From a bacterium (GTDB lineage: Bacteria; Patescibacteriota; WWE3; 2-01-FULL-39-13; JAACPI01), in contig JAACPI010000007.1 in NCBI GenBank assembly GCA_009995545.1, positions 1 to 42,503 of the forward strand: DNA of 42,503 bases, in the 5' to 3' direction. Both the position numbers and the translations under genes were made by a program. A model generated the notes under the pieces. That model searched no databases and was not told the origin of the DNA. It saw nothing but the letters and a program-made list of their open reading frames with translations. This document shows positions 19,767-29,067 of this stretch, one piece after another; position 1 is the stretch's first letter; each line of letters starts with the position of its first letter.

Positions 19767-20969
19767 AGTAACTAAACCAAAGTACAAGGCAACTCCTGCT
19801 AAAACTGCGTTAAACACAAAAACATTATTGCTAAATAGTGCAAATGCTGCACCAGATATTAAAGGTATATAGCTACTATTAATCGATGAAAAAGATTCGT
19901 CAAACCCCAATACCTCGGCTTGTTCAGATTTTTGTGTACTGTTGACTAAAATAGTTTTGGTGTTTAGTAAATTTAGCGATATCCCAATGTTTATTAAATA
20001 AGAAATAGCTAAAAATGGAACTAATGTATTAACAAAGGGCAGCATTAAAAAGCCAATAATTAAAAGTATTTGACCTAAAATAATTGAACTAACAGATCCG
20101 ATTTTTTGTGAAATTTTAGGTGTTAAAAACCCCTGGTTAATAATTAAAAAAGAACCAATTATAGTGAAAACAATTCCAATTTGTTTAGGATCTAATTGCT
20201 GAAAGTTTTTTAAATATAAACTAATTATCGAAGTATAAGCAGTAAAGGCGGCTGCAAAAAAGAACTTAGAGGACAATAAATTAAATATTAAGGGTTCTTT
20301 TTTATATTTAAAAAAGTTTTTAAATACGTTGAGTCTAGAGTAAATAGTTTTAAATAATGAAAAATTATCCTTTGTTTCCAAAATAGCAGTATCTTTAAGC
20401 TTAAATAAAAGTATTAAGGCTACTGTGGATATTAAAATTGCCAAAATAACTGTTCCCAAATAACCAATATTGCTCGTGCTAGAAAAAGACCCTAAAACAG
20501 GCCCAAACATAAAACCCAGGCCAAAAGTCGCACCTATAAGCCCAAAAGCTTTTGTTTTTTCATGCGGTTCTGTTATATCCGATACATAAGCGTTTGCTAC
20601 TGAAATATTGCCCCCTGTAATTCCATCGGTAACTCTTGATAGTAGAATAATAAAAATACTTAAAGATATTCCAATGACTTTTACATTAGGGTTTATAAAA
20701 TATGCACTAGCAAAAATAAACCAGCTAAGTAATGTTCCTGCTTGGCTAATTATTAACAGTTTTTTTCGTCCATAAATATTAGATAATTTTCCAAGGGCGG
20801 GTGCTGCTAAAAATTGAAATAAAGAATAAGTAGAAATTAGTAGGCCGTAGGTTGTTGCACCTAACCCATATTTTTCTACTACAAAAGGCATAACAGGAAT
20901 AAGTAACGAAAAACCTATTGTGTTAACAAACGAAAGTAACATAATAGGAAAAAGTCTTTTAAAAAGCAT
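19743..20969 (-). CDS. MFS multidrug/TetA-like transporter
   Basis: 12 TM-like hydrophobic pattern; GKLSNIYGRKKLLIISQAG, RVTDGITGGNISVANAYVSDITEPHEKTKAFG. Confidence 0.92.
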   Translation of the reverse strand: MLFKRLFPIMLLSFVNTIGFSLLIPVMPFVVEKYGLGATTYGLLISTYSLFQFLAAPALGKLSNIYGRKKLLIISQAGTLLSWFIFASAYFINPNVKVIGISLSIFIILLSRVTDGITGGNISVANAYVSDITEPHEKTKAFGLIGATFGLGFMFGPVLGSFSSTSNIGYLGTVILAILISTVALILLFKLKDTAILETKDNFSLFKTIYSRLNVFKNFFKYKKEPLIFNLLSSKFFFAAAFTAYTSIISLYLKNFQQLDPKQIGIVFTIIGSFLIINQGFLTPKISQKIGSVSSIILGQILLIIGFLMLPFVNTLVPFLAISYLINIGISLNLLNTKTILVNSTQKSEQAEVLGFDESFSSINSSYIPLISGAAFALFSNNVFVFNAVLAGVALYFGLVTLKISKKN

Positions 20970-21019
20970 TTGTGGATTATACCAGGTTTAAGATTATAAA
21001 TGGATTGTGTTTAAATTAT

Positions 21020-21094
21020 CGGGGTGTAGCGCAGTGGTAGCGTGCGTCGTTCGGGACGACGAGGTCGGCGGTTCAAATCCGCCCACCCCGACCA
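21020..21094 (+). tRNA. tRNA-Pro(CGG)
   Basis: Cloverleaf, anticodon loop TTCGGGA, encoded CCA. Confidence 0.95.
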
Positions 21095-21118
21095 AGGAAT
21101 AAGTTATTGGTGTGACTT

Positions 21119-22189
21119 TTAAAGTAATTTTTGATGTTTCTTCTTTTTCTTTAACTCCTCTAAAAGATCTTTAACTTGGTCTACACCTTCTTTATTAGTT
21201 ATGTAAACTACGTCTTCTGTATTTATTATTATGGTTTCTTTTAAATTTACGCCAATAACCATTTTTTGCTTTTGATCGTTATAAATTAAAGAATCTTTAG
21301 AATTTTGTAACAAACCCTCTCCTTTAATATAGTTTTTACTAGAAGGTTCTAAGAACTTTTTAAGGGCAAATAAAGTACCTGGATCTTCCCACCCCATATT
21401 ACTTGTTATAACCCCTACATCTTTTTTAGGTAAATTATCTAAAACTACCGCATCAAAAGACTTTTTTTCGATATTAGGATAAATTTTATTTATAGTAGAT
21501 TTTTCTTTTTTTGTGCCTAAATCTTTTTCAATTAATAGTAGGTCATTGTAAATGTTGGGGGAGAATTTTTCGTAGATATTTAGTAAATATTTAACTGTGG
21601 AGATTGAGTAACCAGTGTTGATAAACCAATTATTAGAAGAGTAATATTTATCTGCGTCGTTTTGATTAGGTCTATAAACATGACCCTTTAGTTTGTGTAC
21701 ATGTCCTTTACCTTTTTCAAAATTTGTCCAGCCTAAATTACTATTTGCAAAGGTGGGTTTTTCTGCCCACATAATAGCTTTATAATCGCCTTTTATAATG
21801 GATTTTTCTGCTTCTATTAGTAATTTTTGGTATTGGTCTTCTTTTTTTATAATGTGGTCTGCCCAGCCAATATATACGGGGCCAACATAACCCTGTTTTC
21901 TAAGCCTAATTAAAGCCAAACCTACAGCAGGCCCAACGTCTCTTCGAGCTGGTTCTGTAAAAATATTTTCATCTATAAGTTTTGGAAGTTGTTTTTTGAC
22001 CTGCTTAACATACTTTTCATTGGTGCTTATGTAAATATCTTTCCACTTATATATCTTTTTAATCCGGTTAGCCGAAAGTTGTAGCGTTGAAGAATATTTT
22101 TGAATAGGTACAAACTGCTTGGGCAAATTTTCTCTGCTTAAAGGCCAAAATCTTGTTCCACCACCTCCAGCAAAAATAAGTAGTTTCAT
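21119..22189 (-). CDS. manC: mannose-1-phosphate guanylyltransferase-like nucleotidyltransferase
   Basis: LLIFAGGGGTRFWPLSRENLPKQF, EPARRDVGPAVGLA, FINTGYS, SFDAVVLD, MGWEDPGT. Confidence 0.9.
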   Translation of the reverse strand: MKLLIFAGGGGTRFWPLSRENLPKQFVPIQKYSSTLQLSANRIKKIYKWKDIYISTNEKYVKQVKKQLPKLIDENIFTEPARRDVGPAVGLALIRLRKQGYVGPVYIGWADHIIKKEDQYQKLLIEAEKSIIKGDYKAIMWAEKPTFANSNLGWTNFEKGKGHVHKLKGHVYRPNQNDADKYYSSNNWFINTGYSISTVKYLLNIYEKFSPNIYNDLLLIEKDLGTKKEKSTINKIYPNIEKKSFDAVVLDNLPKKDVGVITSNMGWEDPGTLFALKKFLEPSSKNYIKGEGLLQNSKDSLIYNDQKQKMVIGVNLKETIIINTEDVVYITNKEGVDQVKDLLEELKKKKKHQKLL

Positions 22190-22259
22190 ATATTGATTAT
22201 AAACAAATTAAGTAATTTTTCTATTTAATGTATATGCGTCTAAAATGCTATAAAATGTA

Positions 22260-23969
22260 TTGAGTATGATTAATCAAGAAATCGCACAGATATTTAGAAA
22301 CATTGCCAATTATCTTGATATGGAAGAGGGCCAAAATAATTTTTTTAGAATTAGGGCCTTTAATGCTACCGCAGACGCAGTTGAAAACCACCCAGAAGAT
22401 ATTGCTAGTTTAAATATCTACGATTTAAAGAAAATTAAGGGTGTTGGTGATAGTACTGCAAAAGATATTTTAGAGTATGTAAAAAATGGCGTAATCCCCT
22501 ACTACGAAGAACTAAAAGCAAAATCCCCTGTAAAGCTAGAAGAACTTATTAAAATACAAGGTATGGGCCCAAAAAGAATTAAAAAACTATACCAAGAGTT
22601 AGGTGTTACAGATTTAGTATCTTTAAAATTACACGCGGAGGCAGGTAATATAGCCAAATTAGATGGGTTTGGAGAAAAATCTCAAGCAAGTATTATAGAA
22701 AATCTGCAATTTGCAATTGTTAATAAAGAAAGAACAAGAATTGATAATGCGCTCTTAATAGCAGAAAAATATATAGACTATTTAAAAAGTAAGGATACAA
22801 ATATTGTTCAAATCAATTACGGGGGAAGCTTGCGAAGGCGAAACGAAACAGTAGGAGATATAGATTTACTGGTTTCTTCTAAAGATCCTGTTGCTACTTC
22901 TAAAGTGTTTGTAGAATACCCAGAAATAGAAAAAGTTTTAGGAAATGGAGACACAAAAAGTAGTGTGTGGTTAAAGCAAAAAATTCAGGTTGATCTACGA
23001 GTTATAAACGACAGTAACTTTGGTGCCGCCTTACAGTATTTTACTGGCAGTAAAGATCACAATGTAAGACTTAGAAAAATTGCCATTAGTAAGGGTTTAA
23101 AATTAAGTGAGTACGGATTATTTAGAAAAAGTAACGACACCTTGGTAGCGAGTAAAACTGAAAAAGAAATATACGAGGTTTTAGTTAACAATTATGTTGA
23201 ACCGGAGCTTAGAGAAGACGGGAATGAGCTAGATTTAGCCATAGATAGTAGATTACCTAAACTTATTGATCTAGCCGATATAAAAGGTGATTTGCAGATG
23301 CACAGTACCCACAGTGATGGCAAAAACACAATGGAAGAGATGGTTTTAAAGTGTATAGACTTGGGATATGCCAACATGGGGTTTACTGATCACTTCGGTA
23401 ATCTTTACGTTGCAAACGCCGTTAAAGAAGACGGCTTTAATGCATATTTTGATGAAATTTTAGCTTTAAAAGAAAAATACAAAGATAAAATTAAGGTTTT
23501 AGCCGGGGCAGAAGTAAATGTTAAGCCAAATGGAGACTTAGATTTTACCCAAGCTTACTTAGAAAAATTAGACTTTGTCGTAGCCAGTGTTCACTCTAGT
23601 CTTAAAGTTGACTTAAAAGTGGCTACAGATAGATACTTAAACGTTTTAGATAACCCTGTAGTTACTATAATAGGTCACCCTACAGGTCGTATTATTGGCC
23701 AAAGGCCCGGATTTGAATTTAATTATGTGTCTGTTTTTCAAAAATCTGCCGAAAAGGGTATTGTAATGGAGATTAATGCGCACCCTGCTCGACAAGACTT
23801 GCCTTATCACTTAGTTAAATCTGCAGTAAAGCAAGGTTGTAAAATACAAATAAGCACCGATGCACACAGCGTAAATGACCTGGAATTGATGAAATATGGG
23901 GTATTTGTTGGACGAAAGGCCGGATTAGAATCAAAAAACCTATTCAATATTCAAAAACAATTACCCTAA
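22260..23969 (+). CDS. polX: family X DNA polymerase with C-terminal PHP domain
   Basis: HhH motifs, GGSLRRRNETVGDIDLLV, DLRVI, LQMHSTHSDGKNTMEEM, GFTDHFG; TTG or ATG 22266 start. Confidence 0.95.
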   Translation: MSMINQEIAQIFRNIANYLDMEEGQNNFFRIRAFNATADAVENHPEDIASLNIYDLKKIKGVGDSTAKDILEYVKNGVIPYYEELKAKSPVKLEELIKIQGMGPKRIKKLYQELGVTDLVSLKLHAEAGNIAKLDGFGEKSQASIIENLQFAIVNKERTRIDNALLIAEKYIDYLKSKDTNIVQINYGGSLRRRNETVGDIDLLVSSKDPVATSKVFVEYPEIEKVLGNGDTKSSVWLKQKIQVDLRVINDSNFGAALQYFTGSKDHNVRLRKIAISKGLKLSEYGLFRKSNDTLVASKTEKEIYEVLVNNYVEPELREDGNELDLAIDSRLPKLIDLADIKGDLQMHSTHSDGKNTMEEMVLKCIDLGYANMGFTDHFGNLYVANAVKEDGFNAYFDEILALKEKYKDKIKVLAGAEVNVKPNGDLDFTQAYLEKLDFVVASVHSSLKVDLKVATDRYLNVLDNPVVTIIGHPTGRIIGQRPGFEFNYVSVFQKSAEKGIVMEINAHPARQDLPYHLVKSAVKQGCKIQISTDAHSVNDLELMKYGVFVGRKAGLESKNLFNIQKQLP

Positions 23970-24022
23970 GATAGCTTTTTTCTTACTATAACAGCTTTTA
24001 ACCTGTATAATAGACTACCAAT

Positions 24023-25264
24023 ATGAAATTTTTTAGAGCAATTGAAATTATAATTAGTTTGGGTATTGTGGGGTTGGTTGTTGTCTTTTTTTCTTTAAAA
24101 AATAGTCCACCTAAGGTTCTAGGTGAGAATACAACTCTAGACACCCCGACAGACACTACAGTATCAAATGTACTTGGTAAAAGTGATGTTGATTTATGTA
24201 AGTCTTTACAAGCGGAAGATACTAAAGATGTTGATCAAGAATCCTTGAACATTCAGAGTAACATTGGTTATCAAAATAATAAGTTTGGCCTGTACATCTA
24301 CAGAGTGGATGATTTTGCAATAAAAGCCGCGGAAATGGTAAATAGTAATGGAGGAGATTGGGGGTATGTTTTAGTGCCTTATAATGTTACAGAATATGAT
24401 TCCAAAAAGTGGGACAGTTTCTTTGCCATTTTAAAAGAATATCATTTAATTCCAGTCATACAACTCTGGGATATCAGTAAGGATCCCCAAGATATGCTTA
24501 GGGATACTAAAAAATCTGCCCAGTTCTTAAATAGTTTAAATTGGCCAATTAAAAATAGATATATAAGCGTTTACAACGAGGTTAATGACGAAAGATTTTG
24601 GAAATCGGGAATTAACCCCGAAGAATACGCCTGGGTTTTAGATAAAACTATAGATATCTATAAAAATGAGAATAGCGACTTTTTTATTTTAAATGGGGCT
24701 TTTAATGCAAGCGCCTTTACAGGGCCCGGTTATTTAAGTGAAGATACCTTTTTATTAAGAATGGACAATAGTGTTCCAGGAATCTTTAGTAAATTAGACG
24801 GTTGGGCTAGCCACCCTTATCCTCATATAAATGGTTATTTAGGAACCCCAGAGGACACCGGAAGAAACAGTATTCGTGCCTATGAGTGGGAGCTTGAGAT
24901 ACTAGAAAGAAGCTACGGGGTTAAGGATTTGCCAGTATTTATAACAGAAACAGGTTGGCCACACGCAGAAGGTAAAAATATTAATCTAAACTATGAAAAA
25001 GAGTCTACTGTTTCACAGTATATAAAACGTTCATTTGAAAACGTTTGGTTAACTGATAACAGGGTTGTTGCTGTTACACCTTTTACTATTAAATATGACC
25101 CACCTTTTGATCATTTCAGTTGGATTAAAAGTAATGGAGATACTTACCAAATGTTTGATACGATAAAAGGTATGTCTAAAATAGCGGGAAAACCACCAGT
25201 TACAGAGCCTTATAATCCACTAAAAGAAAAATGTTCTAAATTAAAGGAGAATACTAATAATTAG
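24023..25264 (+). CDS. secreted/anchored clan GH-A-like TIM-barrel glycosidase
   Basis: N-terminal TM; ISVYNEVNDERFW (putative acid/base Glu) and LPVFITETGWPHAEG (putative nucleophile Glu). Confidence 0.75.
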   Translation: MKFFRAIEIIISLGIVGLVVVFFSLKNSPPKVLGENTTLDTPTDTTVSNVLGKSDVDLCKSLQAEDTKDVDQESLNIQSNIGYQNNKFGLYIYRVDDFAIKAAEMVNSNGGDWGYVLVPYNVTEYDSKKWDSFFAILKEYHLIPVIQLWDISKDPQDMLRDTKKSAQFLNSLNWPIKNRYISVYNEVNDERFWKSGINPEEYAWVLDKTIDIYKNENSDFFILNGAFNASAFTGPGYLSEDTFLLRMDNSVPGIFSKLDGWASHPYPHINGYLGTPEDTGRNSIRAYEWELEILERSYGVKDLPVFITETGWPHAEGKNINLNYEKESTVSQYIKRSFENVWLTDNRVVAVTPFTIKYDPPFDHFSWIKSNGDTYQMFDTIKGMSKIAGKPPVTEPYNPLKEKCSKLKENTNN

Positions 25265-26328
25265 TTTTTAGAAAAAGAAGCCAAATCATGCGGCCTATTT
25301 TCGGTAATTCCCGCCCCACTTATTTGCACAAATTGGGCATTTTTTACCAATTCTTTTAAGTTTTTAGCACCACAATAAGATAGTCCTGATTTTATCCCTG
25401 CAAGCTGATTATTAAAAATTTCGTCTAATGTCCCTTTATACTTTACTAACCCGGCAACCCCTTCAATATGAATTGTGTATTCTTTAGTTTTTCCTTTTGA
25501 ATCTTTTTTAACTTGTTTTGTTTTTTCTAAAAAACTAGTAGATCCGTTGTAATGCTTATATTGTGCACCCCTAATTGTAACTAAATCTCCAGGAGTTTCT
25601 AGCGCCCCAGCAAACAAGTTACCCCCTCTTACTGCGCAGGCGCCTGTTGCCAAAGATTTTACTGCATCCCCACTGTTTTTAATCCCTGCTAAAGGCATAA
25701 AGGTTTTATTATATTTTTTAGCTGCTTTACTTACTTCTAAAAGTGAGGCAAAAGTAGGGAGCCCGCAGCCCGTCTGGGTTCTAGTTGTACAAATTGACCC
25801 CCCACCAACACCCACAGTCACACAGTCGGCACCCGCCTTATATAAGTCACAGGCTGCTTCATAGGTAGCGGCAATACCAGCTAAAATTGTAACTTTACTA
25901 CCGTATTTTTGCTTTAATATTTTTGTTGTATCTAGTACTTTTTGTAGATGTCCGTGAGCTGCATCTATATCTAAAACTGTTACTCCTGCCTTTACTAAAA
26001 CTTCAGCTCTTTCTAGTTCTATTTCTTTTACACCAACACTTGCTGCTACAACTTTTACCTTCTCGGCTACCGTCTCTACTTTTTTTGCTTGTTCTAGTAC
26101 TGTTTCAAATCTAGGTATTATTGCCATACTACCTAGTTCCGCAGCTCTTATAGCCATTTTTACACCAGTCACTGTGTCCATATTTGTAGGAATAAGGGGG
26201 TTGGTTAGCGTAAGTTTATCGGATATTTTTGTAGTTAAATCTACCTCTGATCTACTACTTAACGGAGAGTACCTTGGTTTTAGTAGTACGTCATCAAACG
26301 ATAGAGCTAATTCAAAAACTGAGTTCAT
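25261..26328 (-). CDS. IMP dehydrogenase/GMP reductase family protein lacking CBS domains
   Basis: LSFDDVLLKPRYS, VGVGGGSICTTRTQTGCG, GIKNSGDAVKSLATGACAVRGG. Confidence 0.92.
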   Translation of the reverse strand: MNSVFELALSFDDVLLKPRYSPLSSRSEVDLTTKISDKLTLTNPLIPTNMDTVTGVKMAIRAAELGSMAIIPRFETVLEQAKKVETVAEKVKVVAASVGVKEIELERAEVLVKAGVTVLDIDAAHGHLQKVLDTTKILKQKYGSKVTILAGIAATYEAACDLYKAGADCVTVGVGGGSICTTRTQTGCGLPTFASLLEVSKAAKKYNKTFMPLAGIKNSGDAVKSLATGACAVRGGNLFAGALETPGDLVTIRGAQYKHYNGSTSFLEKTKQVKKDSKGKTKEYTIHIEGVAGLVKYKGTLDEIFNNQLAGIKSGLSYCGAKNLKELVKNAQFVQISGAGITENRPHDLASFSKN

Positions 26329-26412
26329 AACGGAGTTTGTTTTTTTTAAAACAACGTATCCACTATAACCTACAGATTATGTTTTGCTCAATAGGAAATA
26401 TTTTATTATTGC

Positions 26413-27753
26413 CTATTCTTTGTTACCAAAGGATATTCTATCGGGAGCAGTTTCTTTATACTGCAAAAGGGTGGCCGGCATAAGTGTAAAGTCACCAAAA
26501 GTTTGGTTAATAGTGTCTAAAGCTTTATAAAAATTATTTTTATTATCTACAAAACTAAATAGGTCTTTTTGTTCGTAGTCTTTTTTAGCAAAGTAACTAG
26601 TGCTAATTCCAAGTATTCTTACTTTTTTATTTGGATACTGCCTTTGATTAAAAAGTTTAATTAATTCTTTATAAATTTCGGAAGTGGAATCTAGATAATT
26701 TACAATTCTGTGGCTCTTGTTCCAACTAGTTCCATCACTGTATAGAATAAAAAAACTAAAACATCGTGCTTTTAGTTTATGTTTTCTAAGTCTACTACAT
26801 GCCTTTTCTGTTAATTTAAGCGCTATGGCCTTTATTTCAACGTCGCAATTTGTAAATTTGGGTAAATGGTAAGAGTGTCCAATTGTCTTTCTTTTTGTAA
26901 TGTAATCATCAATTTCATGGCCCCTGAGTCGCAAATACCAATAAGTTCCGAAAGTATCAAATTCAAACTGTAATGTTTGTAAATTAGTCTTATAAAATTC
27001 TAGGGGTGTAAATATACCCCTTTTATTTAAACGAGCTTCATTTTTACTAGCTACTCCATGAAGGTCTTGTAGTTTTAGCATGTCGTAAAATGTTTCTATA
27101 TTTGTATAGTCCACGTAAAAAAATCCGTTAGGTTTATTTACATTACTGGCAACTTTGGCTAAAAAATAATTTGTACCAACACCGATAGAGCATTTTAAGT
27201 AGTCCCCTACCTTATCCCGCAAGGCCTTTCTTATATCTTCTGCTAACTCAGACATTTTATCCTTATGCTTTACCCTAGACTCTTCTAAAGGAGTATCCTT
27301 GGCCAAGTATCCTCCTTGTAAAAAACGGATATCCCTAGAAAAGTTTAAAACGGCTTCATCTATAGATTTTCCTGTCACATTTGGACAAATTTCACTAAAC
27401 ACCTCCATAAATTTTTTGTTTATATATCTGTATTTAGCAGGATCCGCCTCTTTAAAAATAATATTAGGGCACATTTCTAAAGCATCTCTTACTTTAGTAC
27501 CAGTTTTAATGCCAAATTTTTTAGCTTCAACTGACGCAGCAACAATAGTAGAACTTTGATGTATACTTGGAACAACTCCCACCGGTTTTTTTCTTAGTAA
27601 GGGGTTTTCCTGTTGCTCACAACTGGCAAAAAAACTATTCATATCTACATGCATCATTAGAGGAAGACTTTTGTTGACCCCAAGTCCCCCTTTATTAAGA
27701 GTATATTTTGTGTGCACAGTTACGAGAAAAAGTTTATTTCTAACAACTGCCAA
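26413..27753 (-). CDS. dinB: Y-family DNA polymerase (DinB-like)
   Basis: MHVDMNSFFASCEQQENPLLRKKPVGVV, KSIDEAVLNF, SIGVGTNYFLAKVASNVNKPNG; real start probably near 27660. Confidence 0.92.
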   Translation of the reverse strand: MAVVRNKLFLVTVHTKYTLNKGGLGVNKSLPLMMHVDMNSFFASCEQQENPLLRKKPVGVVPSIHQSSTIVAASVEAKKFGIKTGTKVRDALEMCPNIIFKEADPAKYRYINKKFMEVFSEICPNVTGKSIDEAVLNFSRDIRFLQGGYLAKDTPLEESRVKHKDKMSELAEDIRKALRDKVGDYLKCSIGVGTNYFLAKVASNVNKPNGFFYVDYTNIETFYDMLKLQDLHGVASKNEARLNKRGIFTPLEFYKTNLQTLQFEFDTFGTYWYLRLRGHEIDDYITKRKTIGHSYHLPKFTNCDVEIKAIALKLTEKACSRLRKHKLKARCFSFFILYSDGTSWNKSHRIVNYLDSTSEIYKELIKLFNQRQYPNKKVRILGISTSYFAKKDYEQKDLFSFVDNKNNFYKALDTINQTFGDFTLMPATLLQYKETAPDRISFGNKE

Positions 27754-27986
27754 GATAGGGCTTGGGTATTAAAGCTTAGTTTTAAAAAGGTATTACCACT
27801 TTGAACGCCAAAAATATGGTACCGGGTATCACCAATCTTTTTGTCGTAATTAAACCCTAATTTATCTATTAAGTACTCAGTAGTACCGCATTTTACTTTA
27901 TAGATATGGGTCTTAATGGCGCGAGCTTTAAATACCACTATTACATCTATTCCTTTGGTGATAGTATTTTTACTGTAGTAGGGCAT
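27720..27986 (-). CDS. small hypothetical protein (88 aa)
   Basis: ORF only. Confidence 0.4.
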   Translation of the reverse strand: MPYYSKNTITKGIDVIVVFKARAIKTHIYKVKCGTTEYLIDKLGFNYDKKIGDTRYHIFGVQSGNTFLKLSFNTQALSWQLLEINFFS

Positions 27987-28038
27987 TGCTGTTTTTAGAA
28001 ATAGTGATATATTAGGGTGTAGTAATTACATACTTAAT

Positions 28039-28125
28039 ATGGAACAAATAAAATTAAACTTAGCTAGCTTACAAATAGTTCTTAAGGGTTTAGTAGCTAA
28101 AATTAAAAATAAAATCAACAAGTAA
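28039..28125 (+). CDS. possible 28-aa cationic amphipathic peptide
   Basis: MEQIKLNLASLQIVLKGLVAKIKNKINK; not in supplied track. Confidence 0.2.
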   Translation: MEQIKLNLASLQIVLKGLVAKIKNKINK

Positions 28126-28176
28126 ATAGTTATTTTTTATTAAAATAATTTTACCAAATAAAACCCGAAAGTAAAG

Positions 28177-29061
28177 ATGGGTGTTTTAGACCTAAATTTT
28201 AGGGCAAAAAAAAATCTTAGTACACCTTCCATAGATACATCTTTGCCTAATTTTATTCCTTCTAGAAGACTTTTTCTTCAGATGTCCGCTTTGTTTTTAA
28301 CCGGGGGAACAGCCCTGTATCTTCAAGTACTGGAAATTCAAACACGTCTTAATGTAGACTTCGATGAAGCCTCCTGGATATGGTTTCAAGCCTATAAAGA
28401 TCAGCAAACAATCGATCACCCAGTAATAGATAGGGTAGCTTGGAGAGAACTTTCTATAAAGGAGTCCGGACCCCAGAAATACGCTTTAGATTGTGAATTG
28501 GCCGGTTTAAGAATTTTAAGTACTCTAAACAACAAGAATATAGGAACTGAGGATGAGATGATCAATTTTTTAAGAAAGGACATAGATCCTAGTAAAGGTA
28601 TTCACCCAGACATTAATAAAGTTCTAAATGCTCCTGGCAACCCTGCGTGGGGCCAAATTCCACCCTATGCCTACGGGATATATGCCCAACCGATTTGGGA
28701 TCAAATGAGTAGTGACGTTCCTTGGCTAAGCTATGCTGACAGTTTCGGTTTCAACGGCGACAATAATAGAGGATTTGGGGGAAATAAAGATTTATATAAA
28801 AGCACAGTTAAAGGTTTTCTTAGACAAGGCATGCCTCTATTGGCCTGGACTCACTGTGCAAGTAGAGTAGGTGTTTGGGAAAACCAATATGTACCCAAAG
28901 AACACGCTATAGTTTTGTGTGGTGTTGGACATGATGAGGTATCTTTTATAGATCCTCTGAATGCAAGAATGTATAGAACCGGATTAGACAACTTGGCCGA
29001 TAGAGCTAACGATTTAGGCCAAGGTGCGCAGGGCTTAATGTGGGTAGAGAATGACTATTAA
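28177..29061 (+). CDS. C39-like cysteine peptidase with candidate Tat signal
   Basis: SRRLFLQ before hydrophobic helix; YALDCELAGLRIL (Cys), KEHAIVLCGVGHDEVSFIDPLN (His, Asp/Asn). Confidence 0.7.
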   Translation: MGVLDLNFRAKKNLSTPSIDTSLPNFIPSRRLFLQMSALFLTGGTALYLQVLEIQTRLNVDFDEASWIWFQAYKDQQTIDHPVIDRVAWRELSIKESGPQKYALDCELAGLRILSTLNNKNIGTEDEMINFLRKDIDPSKGIHPDINKVLNAPGNPAWGQIPPYAYGIYAQPIWDQMSSDVPWLSYADSFGFNGDNNRGFGGNKDLYKSTVKGFLRQGMPLLAWTHCASRVGVWENQYVPKEHAIVLCGVGHDEVSFIDPLNARMYRTGLDNLADRANDLGQGAQGLMWVENDY

Positions 29062-29067
29062 AATTGA

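Noticed and set aside
25923-26114. Leu-rich 63-aa plus ORF that looks like a TM protein
   Set aside because: Antisense of IMPDH/GMPR; Leu richness is an artefact of the reverse frame
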